Shown piece after piece: positions 1 through 11,463 of a stretch of DNA of 64,000 nucleotides. Source of the DNA: Sipunculus nudus (taxonomy: Eukaryota > Annelida > Sipuncula > Golfingiida > Sipunculidae). Each line of letters begins with the position of its first letter. Position 1 is the first letter of the stretch. A program made the translations under genes and the position numbers. Under the pieces are notes generated by a model, which ran no database searches, had not been told where the DNA came from, and worked only from the letters and a program-made list of their open reading frames with translations. The stretch is taken from contig CM049310.1 in assembly GCA_026874595.1 (NCBI GenBank), forward strand, positions 22,236,058-22,300,057. The letters are read 5' to 3'.

Positions 1-79
1 GTGACCTTGACCATCTTTTTAAGGTAACAGGGTCATAAAGTGCTATTTTTCGGATTTTCTATGTCAATTTTTTTAAGTA

Positions 80-1480
80 TAAATATTAGTCGAATGGATG
101 ACAATATACCAATCTTTTCTATATAATTAATATGGAGTTTGTTTTTTTCTAGACCATCGTTTACCTACTTCCGCTATGATTTGGACTTCCAAATTCGGCA
201 CACGAACCGTCGGTGGGCTCTTCTAGGACAAGTTTGTTTTCTTTTGCTACATTGATTATTTCCTATAAAGCTGCATAATTATTATTTTCAATATTTCCCT
301 ATAAGGCGCCCCTATTTCTTTTGTGCCTCAAGGTCCCCTACGCATGTTACGTTTTTTTAAAAGGCGCCTTTGGTTTTTTTCACGGATTTCGAGCTCACTG
401 TTCTGTTAAGACAATGGTAAAAGCGCATGTCCTAAAAAAGTTTTATGCAATACGCGGTCACGCGGGTCCACTATAATGCCCATTGATCCCCATATCCATT
501 AAAACGTCTCCAAAGGAAGTTTATTCTCGAAAGGAAGTAAAAAATTTTAATCCAAAGACCTCATGACTCCGCGAGGGCTTTTAAGTTTGGTCAACACTGG
601 GGACACCACTCACATGTATGTTGATTTATATTCACACGTATATTTCCATTATATCCATTGTTTTAACATTTACGACTTTTACGACCCTACGACTTAAATA
701 CTATTGCAGGGGAAGGGGGGGGGGTCACACATTTTTTAAGATCCGCTGAAAACATATTACCAGTACAACAAGTATAAATGATAGGAATTCTATTAACAAA
801 CTATGTTCTGTCATCCCTATCAAACTAGATTATGAAGTCGGAGTCTACAAACGCCGACAAAATCTGCTTTAATATCAGTCATGTGTTCACGTTTATTATT
901 TTTATGTATGAACACTGTCATGCTTCACTAAGACGGGTTTACCTTGCGATTCGCTTAGAAGCAAAGCAACGAATTGAGACTTAAGCTGTTTCTTTTGCCA
1001 CAGACTTGCACCAAAAGATATAACCTCCCTTTTGTCTTGAAAAGTTTTCAGTTTTCCATTCAACCTGCTTATTCTATGACAATCTACAAAGCTCAGAACA
1101 AACTCATATTATACATTTGGAATATACTTTTTTTTTACTTTGACAGCTTTTCGGATGTAGGAGCCTTACAAACCGTACATGTGACCGTTAACATGCCTCA
1201 ACTGACAACTAAAAACATCGTTTTTCGTAATTGCCTCCTAGCTTAAATTATTTTACAAAATATCTTTCATAATCTTTCACTTTGCTATAGTCATATAATT
1301 TCTTCAAATTATTTTAATAGTAGGTCATTTCTAAATACAATCATTATATCTATTAAATCTTCATCAATTCAGCAGCGATGGCATACCCATGTTGTTTATC
1401 TCACTAAACATTCGTACTTCCTATATATAGCTGACGTCTTTTTCCAAAACATATTACTCTATGTGATTTCTTGAATAGCA
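80..1480 (+). mobile_element. Degenerate Helitron remnant, copy 1
   Basis: This block is homologous, with many indels, to 39970-41600. Both share long runs around positions 160-240 and 40080-40150, around 820-1000 and 40560-40790, and again near 1260-1480. The only recognisable coding part is the C-terminal end of a Helitron-type helicase at 974-1246. The 5' end and the hairpin/CTRR 3' end typical of Helitrons could not be located, so the boundaries are approximate. The decay suggests an old insertion. The helicase identity comes from motif recognition; the rest is inferred from homology between the two copies. Confidence 0.6.
974..1246 (+). pseudogene. Helitron RepHel helicase C-terminal fragment (decayed)
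   Basis: The 90-residue open frame contains LPFVLKSFQFSIQPAYSMTI followed by YKAQ. This matches the C-terminal motif of Helitron Pif1-like helicases, usually of the form LPFVLRRRQFPIRxAFAMTI then NKAQGQ. A second short match near the end, TTKNIVFRNCLL, resembles the usual last stretch (TKNIVYKEVL). Between them the expected PVFSHGQLYVALSR block is replaced by unrelated residues, so the frame is frameshifted or rearranged there. The full protein is normally well over 1000 residues and carries a rolling-circle Rep domain. None of that is seen here, so this is a relic and not a working gene. Confidence 0.7.
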
Positions 1481-1719
1481 CAATTTGCCATTCTTTGCTA
1501 ATATTATTAGGGACGGATAAGTAAACCACATTTAAGCAAATGGCCCATGGGCCATGACGCTAAGCTGAATTTGCCTTGGTGCTCATGTCTTTTTATTAAT
1601 GTTAAATATCGGAAGTGAGAATAGCCTATGGCTAAAGTTACCATGTTGTACAATGGATGGATAAAATGTTTTTTTTTTTCCATTTTGTACTTTGACATGT
1701 ATTTTTAAAATTTAGTGAC

Positions 1720-2515
1720 CAATAATTAAGAATTAAGTGTTTAAGTAATTTATTTAAGGACTCAAGTAGACTTTCCAAGGACCCCCCTGGATTTTACAAT
1801 TGAAGGTTCAAAAGAAAACGGATGAAAACAATGTGTAGCCTGTCTGGGTGCTCAAAATCACGTTTCTGGTCCGTAGCTCGCAGAATACAGGTCACCCTGA
1901 CCTTATTTCAGGTTTCCAAAGAGATTTTCCAAGGATCTCCCCTGAATGTTATGTTTTGAGATTCCAGGCCTAAAGATACAAAGTGTGCCCTTTCTGACTG
2001 CTTAAATATCATGCTTCTAGCCAGAAGCTTGAAGAATATAGGTTACTATGAACCCAGGGGGTCCTTGGAAAGACATGTCAAGGTGATTTGCCCGGGACCT
2101 AGACCTTATACATTGAGTTTGTACTCATATTATGTTCAAGGTGCTCATATCATGCTTCTGGCCTGTAACTTGCAGGTTTCCAATGGGATTTGCCGAGATC
2201 TCCCTAGATGTAGTGCTAGAAGATTTTAGGGCTTAAGAATACAAATTGTGCCCTATCTGATCGTATTTAACATTTATTTTAAGAATTAAGAGACCTAATT
2301 ACAGGATTCAAAGGAGACTTGCCAAAGCCCTCCCTGCTTTTGAAGAAGAAGGTTCCAAGGAAAATAGATACAATTTGTACCCTGTCTGTCTCAGTGCTAA
2401 GATTCATATTTTTCGCTCATAGCTCACATAGTTTAGCATATTGGGTCACCATGACCTAATTTCAGGTTTCAAAAGAGATTTCCTTGGAAACTCCCTTGAT
2501 GATCCTAGCAAATTC
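1720..2515. repeat. Decayed tandem repeat, about 120-160 bp period
   Basis: Phrases of the type CAGGTTTCCAAAGAGATTTTCC followed by CC-rich text recur near 1763, 1915, 2175, 2305 and 2465. Phrases like TACAAxxTGTGCCCTxTCTG and ATCATGCTTCTxGCC also recur. About five to six diverged units can be made out, with spacings of roughly 120-160 bp. No coding capacity is supported; the 72-residue frame at 2011-2229 is an accident of this repeat. The block abuts the truncated retrotransposon that starts near 2511. Confidence 0.6.
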
Positions 2516-2534
2516 GACGTAGGTCTGATTTTTG

Positions 2535-3008
2535 CGCTTTCCACAATTTCTGAATTCTGGCGGAACTAGACCATGTTCTAGTTTAAGTCTTTCTAACTCC
2601 AGTCGTTTTCACTCCATTTCTTTTTCTTTTTCTAGTCTTTCTCTTTCTAATCTTTCATGTTCTTCCCTCTCTTCTCTTTGTTTTTTTTTTAATTCCCTCT
2701 CTTCTCTTTGTTTTTCTTTTTCTAATTCTAACTTTTTTAATGCTAGCTCATGTTGCATTTCTAACTTTTTTAATTCTAACTGCATCACATGCTTTCATTT
2801 TTTTATGTTTCCACTTCTCTCTCTTCAATTAAAAACCTTTGCTAACTAGATCTTGCATGATTTTAGCAATGATATCAGGCTTTTTAAAAGCTTTTTTAAC
2901 ACCTAGCCCTAAGTGTTGTCCCAAACGCAACAACTGATCTTTTGTCAACTGTTAAAGTTGATCAGGGTCGGGATATTCAACAAATGTCTCAGGATTGAAA
3001 TTTACCAT
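2535..3008 (-). pseudogene. Broken gag of the truncated LTR element
   Basis: From the ATG at 3008-3006 the minus strand reads MVNFNPETFVEYPDPDQL, then an in-frame TAA (2954-2952), then a helical stretch containing LTKDQLLRLGQHLGL and IMQDLVSKGF. This resembles the small N-terminal helical module seen in many invertebrate gypsy-type Gag proteins. A further stop and frame changes follow. Next comes a long Lys/Glu/Leu coiled-coil stretch (about 2560-2790) that ends with a LERLKLEHGLVPPEFR-like segment. Stops and frame shifts make it a pseudogene. The serine-rich frame read on the opposite strand (2532-2849) is a shadow of the coiled coil. Confidence 0.6.
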
Positions 3009-3127
3009 GTTAAGATGTTTTAACAATAACAAAAAACACTTAAATAAATCTTGTGTAATCCTGTGAACAATGTATTGTAAACAATGTGTCTAGGTCAAAG
3101 CCTCATAAATTTTCAAAACTATTAAGC

Positions 3128-3145
3128 CTCCCGGACAAGCCCACA
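3128..3145 (-). promoter_or_regulatory. Primer-binding site, tRNA-Pro-like
   Basis: On the minus strand the 18 bases read TGTGGGCTTGTCCGGGAG. They differ at three positions from the classical tRNA-Pro primer-binding site used by gammaretroviruses and many invertebrate gypsy elements. The site lies 6 nt inside the LTR end at 3152, as expected for minus-strand priming. Confidence 0.65.
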
Positions 3146-3151
3146 ATTTTA

Positions 3152-3876
3152 TGTTACAGAACCTAATAACAACAGATCATTAAATAAATATTCTGTAACA
3201 CTAGGCAGCGTGAAATGTCTAGGGGAATGAATAAAGAAGTCAGGGTTTTTTTTGTTAACAAATAATTATAATTTATTCTTAAAACAATCCTAACATTACA
3301 ATACAGTAAATCAATACAATTACACAGTAAACCAATAAAAATGTACAGTATACGGTACCAGAGTGTGCGGATCCTAGACTTATCTGGATACCACCACTGT
3401 CACAGCTCAACTAGTCCTTTAACATATATATTCTAGATGAACAGTTCATGCAAATCTTCTCGGAAAAAGTCCAATTCAATCCGGAAATCATTCTGTTGTA
3501 GGCCAAAGTGAAGTTCTGGTAATAATCCCAAAGGCAAACTGAAGACTCTATAAAATCTGTTATAAAGTTCTGCAATTATCGGAAAGGTCCATAAACTGAC
3601 TCGCACTCTTCCGTGTCCGCTGGAATTTATTCTCTCTCGCTCTCTTTTTCGGTTCTGAACATAGCCCGTAATTTGTAGCTTTTTCATCCGAAAATATAGA
3701 AAATGGAAAATCCCAAAGAACAATACACACATTACAGGAACAGACTTGAAACATCTAGAACAAAGAACGCTGTGTTTCTACACTTCAGACCCTACACGCG
3801 AGCCTGGCAAATAACTATGCCGGCCTAACAGACAGATGTAACACTCCTGCGCACAATAAAACAGATACCTGTAACA
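3152..3876 (-). repeat. LTR of the truncated element
   Basis: This is a 725-bp LTR. On the minus strand it starts TGTTACAG at 3876 and ends CTGTAACA at 3152, a perfect 8-bp terminal inverted repeat. Its middle and 3' parts are clearly homologous to 30973-31817 on the plus strand. Shared segments include the ATTCCAGCGGACAC block, the AGAATAAATTATA polyadenylation-like block and the ACTTCTTTATTCATTCCCCT block. The short open frames inside it (3433-3754) are not conserved genes. Confidence 0.8.
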
Positions 3877-6800
3877 ATAGGCCTATATCCAAAAGTGGAC
3901 CATTCATTGCTATATTTTGCAACTCTTGCTGAATATTGTAACGAGAAGGTTGCCTTGATTTTATTCAAGCTTCATTTGTGTGATCCATTGCAAAATTTTG
4001 GATAGCTAATCGTAAGCAGTGAAAAATTCTGAATAGGCGATCTCAATTGACAATAACTTTAAAAGTAGTAAAAATATATAAAAAAAACTAGCCCCAAGAA
4101 CCCTGTCGTTCAACTGATCACCATTAACCGATCGTGTCAATCAAAACCCCTCGGAGAGAAGGACTATGAACGATGAACGGAAGAATTCTGTTAAAGGAAT
4201 GCTAAAATTACAATGGTGCTGTTAAGAGTTCAGGACATTCCTTGAGATATGATCCGATGGACATTTATCTTTGCATGTGGATAAAGGTGTGAATGAGAAA
4301 TGATATTTATGATTCAATCCAAACCTGCTCCTTGCCTGCCACAAATTGTTATTTTAAAGAGTGTGATGCAATATTATTCTGAAAGCAGGGTTGCATATTT
4401 TTTTATAACATTTCTTGACGGGAATACTTGCGTGCCATAATTTCTTATATATGAAGCAATGCAAAGTATTATTAAAACAATCCTGGCTACAAAGAATGGC
4501 GTGACGTCCAAGGTTGTTCATATGATGTTTCTACCTTGTACCCATAGAATATAAATTCCTGTTCTTTCAAGGCGAATCAATTAAAATCTGAATGGATGTT
4601 TGACAAGAATATTCTGGATCTGGTAGATCTGATTTGTGCCCTGCCAATAGTTTTTATTAGTAGTATTCATGCACTAGTAAATGATACCAATTTTCTGTAT
4701 TCATTTGACTCCCTCCTGCGACCGAGGAGGTTATGTTTTCAGCTCTGTATGCTCACTGATTGCTGGAATCTTGGAATCGGCAGGCTTATGGTTAAATTGA
4801 CTCATTTTCATATACGTGTCTTTTTTTTTGTCTTTTTGCTGGTTTGTATGCGCTCTGCAGATCACACTTTCGATATTTTGTCAAATGTAAATGTCAGTTA
4901 ACCCTCGAAGCCGCGCTTAGTTTTAAGCAAGATCTTCTATGACGTTTCTCACAGAAAACTTGAACCGGGTTAGCACTCGGCTTCTGTTCCACTACTTAGT
5001 ATCTTCATCAACAGGAACATGCATAAAACAGACAGAACTTATTTTCACGAAACTTTATGGAGTGCTGGATATGAGATATTAAACTTAATCATAGAATGTT
5101 GGTGCATAAAGCGCATATTGGAGCCAGTGGGGTTGTTTTGCATTGGAAGAGGTATGCGCTTTAATGAGTGCCCTCAAGGATAAGCATCTGTTGCATCTTC
5201 TACAACTACTTCTTCATTGAACTAGAGGTGATGTGCACTTATATTTGACTTATACCGCACATATTAGGCGATAAATAATGTCTTCACACACTCTTATATG
5301 AAAGAGGGCATAAACCAACATTTACTATGCGACATTTTAATTGAATTTACACCAAGCTGCAGTGAAATATAATCTAGAGCTTATCAATGGAACTGTATGT
5401 TGTCTTCAAGTAAAATGAAATCCTAAGATTACTTATATGTATTTTTTTAATCGCTCCTGAATAAAAAAAAACACAGCAATCCAGTTTTCGTTATTAACCA
5501 ATTAGCTCCCACATTAATTATCGAATCAAATAAAGATAAATAAATAATCAATCGGTTTCTTCATTCTTTTCAAGGATATTTATTTGACAATACGTAAACG
5601 GTAATTGAAGTAAATACGTTGAATATAAAGTAAGTTGGGGACATTTAAGTGACCCAACCCCTTATCTGCGACAGGTTGAATGTCTCTTCCTGTGCCTTAA
5701 ATGCCTAACTTTAGATGCGATTTACCAAAAACGCCCTCACTTTTGACACGGGCATCAGACAGATTCTTAAAATAGAGAACCATACGAACATTTTCATTCC
5801 AATTATCATATGAAATTTTTTTATGCCACTATCTCCCTTACTATGGCCCTTTTGAAAGGTCTCCTACAGTACTATAACGTGCTACCTGAAAAGACGGTTT
5901 CAAGGAAATAGTGAACTCATTGTGACTTATCTTTCTTCTGTCATTCTTAATGAAGTAAAAGATAAAACCAAGAACAAAATCAATGAGATAATTCTCAAGA
6001 AGCTGAAATGAAAAAGTCATCAAATGGTTGGTCATTGAATCAGTCGTGATTACAAATCCTCACGGGGATTTCACCTGGAACCCAGCCTGGCTGATAAGTG
6101 CTTAATACAAGACGCGTAGATGGAACAAATACCAGGAGTAAACGAGTTACAGGAAAAGGTGCCCCCTTTTGCCATCCGGGCTCCCGGAAATTATAGACAA
6201 ATATTAAATTATTTTGCATTCGGACAACAGTAAATATCGTTATAGTCTCTTTATAATTTCCAAGGACCACCTGCCTATTATTCAGCTGCCCGGAAATAAA
6301 CAATTGTTTGATGGGAGCTAGTCTTTATACGTGCTCTATATTTTTTTCTGGTGATGTTTTACTTTGGCTCACAAGTAGCTCCGCGATCAAACATTCGACG
6401 AGTAATGCGGATTTAATTTTTTTTGTGTGCCAAAGGTGGCATGAAAGTTTTCAGTTTTGCTATTTACACAATGCAGCCGCTTATATAGTATAAAAGGAAC
6501 ATTTAGTGTACAGGCGGCTGGGTTTTTCTTTCATCTGAAATAATGACTCCAAGTATATAAAAAGAGAAAGGATTTGAGCAGTGAAATAAACCATTGACAC
6601 TCAAATGTTCAAAAGGTATAAACATAACAGTTACCAGTTATCCCACATGATTTTCACATTTTATATTGTATTTAATGACCTAGGGTACATTATTTGTGAC
6701 TGAGGCGGTATACGTGCCTTATTGAGATGAAGGAGTAAAATGACGTTACTCGGAGCGTCACGTGGCGGGACTTGCACCTTGGCTTTCCTACTCGTGTGTT

Positions 6801-9800
6801 GAGTGTTGTTTCCTCGCTTGTTTCGCCAGACCTTGGGCTTGCAGACCTTACTTGCTGCAAATGTAATTAGCCGAAAGTCTAATGGATTTTTTTGACAGAG
6901 CAATGTTTTTCTTCAGGAAGTAGCAAGCCTTTCTGGCGGAAACGACATAGCTCCCGAACTGGCGCCTGCTGGCGCAGCTGACGTCGAGCTGGAGTGAGCG
7001 AGGTGAATACTGACTGCGGGATTATAAGGCAATTACTTTTTGCATTATGAAGCCGCCTGCCCGGGCGATCCATGCTTAATGGAGTAATTAAATGGCTGAA
7101 TACTTTCATGCAGTTCATCAATACTGGTGTTGTAATCTATATGCAGAATTTAAAAAAATACGCGAGCAATGCTTCCCACAGGTTTTTATGTCTTTATGCG
7201 TCCTTCATGCGACAATTTACTCTAAAATTAAATATTAAAAATAGAAAGGACATACCTAGATAGACTAGTGTTGATAAAAAATCGGCCAGTTTCCGTGGTT
7301 ACTGTAAAGAAAGCTGCAGGCACATGCTCCATACAAAAGATTTAGTCCTAACTGTTTAAATAAGGTCTATATCAAATTACCAAGCAACCTGAGTAAAATT
7401 AATTCGTCCAATCAACGCAAAAGGTCGTCCTCGCTGGCAATTTTACGGTTCTCTTCCTTTTCCAGGCACCAGTGTAATTGGCCGAGATATTATAAGCATA
7501 TTCTGGCTTAAAGCTTACAGAACGTTTTGGAAATACTCCTATAGCAGTGATTCGGGACGTCTCTTTTGGCAGAATGTTTTGCATTAGTAAAACGACAATT
7601 AAGACGCATCTGTACAAAGTGACGTCCTCAGACTTTGCCTTTTGTTTAATTGCAAACAACCTACGTATTACTTTCATACTCTGCTTATGCACTTTGTATA
7701 CGTATTTTGAAGTTTAAAAGACTAAATTTGAACGTTTTGTATAAGATAATCTCATGTTTCAAGATTTACAATAAAAAGATGTACCGGATGATTTTAAGAT
7801 TAGAATTAGATGGTTGTACCAGTCAAGTTTATTGGACAGACGGATATACTGCCATGTTGCATGAAATATAAGATCTTTGAACTCCCTCAGGTCATGAGCA
7901 TCCCAATAAATCATGGCATACAAATAAGTCTTATATTTATTGGACCGTAAGAAGAATAATCCAAGACATTGTGAGCAGTAAATTTACCCCTGTCTTCGAT
8001 CCGGATTCTGTGGTTAAAGACTAGCATTTTACTACCCGAAAAACAATGATCAATACCGACTAGAAAATTGTATTCTTTGTTTCGTGACATATTTACTCGT
8101 TAACCTGACCTGAAGTTATGTAGACTGTTAATCACTTGGTTGAATATATGTAGTTTTAATGATGTCCTATTAGACCAGTCATATATAAGAAGAACAAATT
8201 AATAATAAATCTTGCTTTAAGAATCTACATTTTGCCTAATAATTAAATAATTTAAAAAATGGTTTATAAAGGGGACAATTCTGTTTCGCTTGAGTGTTTA
8301 ACATTTCGGTCTTAATAATCAACAAATACCTGGGGTTCTTTTGTCCGATTCCGTTAACATATTAACAATTAGAGATTTGAGGAATAAATTTAATCTCTGT
8401 TGTACAAAACAAATGAAAGGGATTATTATGCATTTGCTCTGTCGTTACAGAGGTCAAAGGAAATCATCTGGCCTTAACATACATCAGTATTGTGAGGTCT
8501 GTTTTACGTTAAAATAGAGAAAAAACGAGATTTATTGGATTGATTCGGATCCTATGAAACTTGTATATCTACGTTTAGTTTCAACATAAAGTGTATATAA
8601 AGAAAAAAAAAGAAAAGTTCCTTTGAATCGGCTTTAGAGTAGTTTCCTTTAAGAAGCGTACTTTGGTATAATAGAATATGGTAATATAATATAAATCATA
8701 TTAATTCTTTTACGGGGGTAGTATTGAATCTGTGTGGAAGGCGAATATAATGAGACATGTAAAAACAGATCGTACCAAATTTGGTAAACACGTGCCTGGT
8801 ACCAAGGGTCCTCGTGAGCGCACGGGAAGCTTTACATAAGACACCTTTTTTCTCCCTACCTGCTGGGCCTTCGGTTCAGCTGGACTGTTTAAACACCATG
8901 TGTGCGTCTGGGTTTGTTCTGGGCCAACTGCCAGACAAACATCGACAGCGCCTCGCTGCTTCATGAGTGGCGAAATGGCGGCATAAAGTCATTGCAATAA
9001 TAAGACCAGTGGTTTTTCCCATTTTTTTTTCATGCATTAACTTTGAATGGTAAAGTTCTTTTTACGAGTGTTATTGCTACCTTTTTTATTTATGGGAAAT
9101 AAAAAGTTCCCTAAGAGCGCAGGAACACAGCCGTATAAGACCGGTTCGCGGCAGGTTACGACCACTTGTGATCTGGAATATCGGAGGTAGTCGGTGCAAG
9201 ACCGTGCAAGACCAAGTTGAAATGATTCTAATGAACATATAGATATATATGTTGCGCGCCATCTCCTGATCTTGAAATTGGTCAGAACCATAAACCCCTG
9301 GAATACTGATTTGCAAGTTTTACAATGAAAACTGATCTTCAGACGGGTCAGACACATTTACCGATCCCTGATCTGACGATGCACGCATGCAGCTTTGACC
9401 GGTTTATTTATCAAAGTTAATGATTACTTAATTATTTCTTAAAAATTCAAGATTCATATCGAATGATTCCCAAATTTGCCAATGCCGATCATTAACATTG
9501 CTGAATAAAAAATAGATTATTAAGCTCCAAGGGTATGCACACATTGCATGTTCTAATTGCTACATGTGTTTTATGTAGAATGTCTATTATGCTTATTGAT
9601 TTATTCTTGGTATTTATTCCATTTTGTTTTGCATATTGTTTGTAAGTATATGATATTATGGAACATTAAAAAATAGTTCTTATCAATATCAGCCTCTGTA
9701 CACTGGAAGTGCTCGGGGGCTTCGTGTATGGGCGAAAATGGAATGCATACATAAAATAAAGGCACTGGGTAAAAAAAAAGTTTGTTCTTTTTCTGAAATC

Positions 9801-9985
9801 CTTTGAAAATAGGCTTTCGATAACATTTTATGTTTCAAAATCTGAAGACTATCAAGTTAATTTCTAAACCTCGAAGTAAGTGATAAACTAAACAAAAATC
9901 TTTTACTTGTCTAATGTATCTACCACTGTTCCAGATGGCTTGTGAAAAACAAATAGCAGACCGTTGCAACACGTTTTATAACTAG
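3877..9985. other. About 6.1 kb without recognised gene
   Basis: AT-rich sequence with no recognised coding exon, RNA gene or clear mobile element. The open frames present are short (60-106 residues), have no family resemblance and show no convincing splice context. Diverged ancient repeats could be present but cannot be identified by eye. Confidence 0.6.
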
Positions 9986-9989
9986 CTTT

Positions 9990-10175
9990 TCAGGGGCGGA
10001 TCCAGGATTTAGGAAAAGGGGGTCCAACCCAGGAGGACTAATGAAAATCCTTAAACAAAGGTCATCAGGTCCGGAAAAGGAGGGGGAGGTCCAGGCCGCA
10101 AATTTCGTCTAAAACCCTTTGAAAAAGGTTGCTTCGGCCGAGAAAAGGGTGGGGCTCCGGACCACCTGGAAAACT
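9990..10175 (+). repeat. Short non-autonomous element of the GGCGGATCCAGG type, copy 1
   Basis: It begins CAGGGGCGGATCCAGGATTT and then has G-rich text with phrases shared with 33092-33310: a GGAG(A/G)ACTAATGA block and AAAAAGGTTGC followed by GGC. The family resembles small non-autonomous DNA elements that begin with this motif in many animals. The 3' terminus is unclear and no target duplication was identified. It lies just outside the intact LTR retrotransposon. Confidence 0.5.
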
Positions 10176-10341
10176 AAACAGATTTTCTTTAATAAGGAAT
10201 GACACAGATGAATTCATAAGGGAACAAAAATATATATGATTCATATGGATTTTGAGAGAACCTGCCCAGGAATGCTACTTCTTAAATTACGCCATGGGAG
10301 TAACTTATACCAAAGCTGGGTGTTTATCCAGATCAAATGTT

Positions 10342-10346
10342 GTAAC
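10342..10346. repeat. Target-site duplication, left copy (GTAAC)
   Basis: The five bases GTAAC immediately precede the TG of the 5' LTR and are repeated at 18033-18037 right after the CA of the 3' LTR. This is the 5-bp duplication expected from integrase-mediated insertion. Confidence 0.92.
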
Positions 10347-11463
10347 TGTCACAGGTTGACTGCTGAAAACGATAATTATTAATGTATTTTTACATGTGAC
10401 TCAGTTTTCTTACCCTGCCCTGTACTTTCCCCGAGCCCGTAAGGTCCTGTAACCTTAAATCCCTGATCTGTTTTCAAGTTTTTACTGAGTGCAGTGGACC
10501 ATGTCAGGTCCAGCCTTTCAATGCCCTGTGTATTCATTGGGTTTTAAATTGTTCTATTTTCTGCTTGTTAAGAATCCCCTTTCTCCCTGTCACACGTCCT
10601 TTCTTATGCCCTGGTAATCACATAACTCAAAGTGAGGCTGTAATGTTTCTGTGTCTTGGTGCATGGGGAATCTTGTGTGAAGGTGAGAGTTGGTCTGTGA
10701 ACCTGGAACCGAGAGGTTCACCTATGAGCTGAACACACACACAAAAAAAAACATAGAAGTGAAGTCAGAGGACATTTTTGCCAAATGAACAATGGTAAAC
10801 CAAACTCTCTACCAATCTGTACAGTGACTGAAGTTACATGTTAATATTTGGCAATGCATTACTCTACACAAGCAGCAAAAATGTTGGGAAACCAGGCACC
10901 GGAAGTAAACCTGTGAGGGATGGTTTCCATGAAAACTATACGCCACCACTACCAACCTGTGACAACAGACGTTCCTAAAACTCTGACGCAATGTTGGTGA
11001 GCCTCATAAGAACATAACTGGTTATATATTTTCATTGCTATCATTTTTACTCCATTAACTTGTGCCGTGCCCTGTTGAAATCCGGTCTTAATTTAAATCC
11101 TATATGTCCTTCTAGCTTTTCTGTCTAAAAACTCCCTTCTTGTGACACATTTCTCTTGGGAAGATTTTGTTGCGAACCGTAAAGATTAAATAAGGGTTTT
11201 ATTTGTCTTCAGATATCGCACTTTTGGGAAGGTCCCTCTGGTACCTGTAGCAGTTCCTGTGTCATCTTTAAATCGGCGTCAGCTACCAGCCAAGTCAACT
11301 TATTGAAATTCACTGTATATATAGTCAATACAAAAAGTTTGTTGTATACCTGCTGTCTTAGTTGTTTGTTCATGGGTGTGTGTGAGAGTGCTTGGCTATT
11401 CTTGGGCATCCTTCCTTAATATTTCAAACGAACCTGGCCACGGGCCAGGGTGACCCCGTGACA
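10347..11463 (+). repeat. 5' LTR of the Gmr1-like element
   Basis: 1117 bp, from TGTCACAGG to GGTGACCCCGTGACA. Compared with the 3' LTR it has G rather than A at 11037, T rather than A at 11265, and lacks a 46-bp block at the 11004/11005 junction. It contains a TATATATAG stretch near 11312 and an ATTAAATAAG stretch near 11185. These could be promoter and polyadenylation elements, but that is only inferred. The minus-strand short frames at 10809-10991 and 11209-11409 recur in the other LTR and are not genes. Confidence 0.93.

Larger units (their letters stand above)
2511..3876 (-). mobile_element. Truncated LTR retrotransposon (LTR + PBS + broken gag)
   Basis: Read on the minus strand, the order is a 725-bp LTR (3876 to 3152), a 6-nt spacer, a tRNA-Pro-like primer-binding site (3145 to 3128), then a gag-like region from an ATG at 3008 down to about 2535. 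The rest of gag, all of pol and the 3' LTR are missing; the element stops against the tandem-repeat field near 2511. The LTR is homologous to the solo LTR at 30973-31817. The LTR termini are 8-bp inverted repeats (TGTTACAG and CTGTAACA). A 5' truncated or recombined copy is the simplest reading. Confidence 0.75.

Noticed and set aside
2532-2849. Ser/Phe-rich plus-strand frame of 105 residues
   Set aside because: It is the opposite-strand reading of the Lys/Glu coiled coil in the broken gag.
3433-3754. Two overlapping minus-strand frames of 99 and 64 residues
   Set aside because: They lie wholly inside the LTR at 3152-3876 and are not kept open in the homologous solo LTR at 31 kb.
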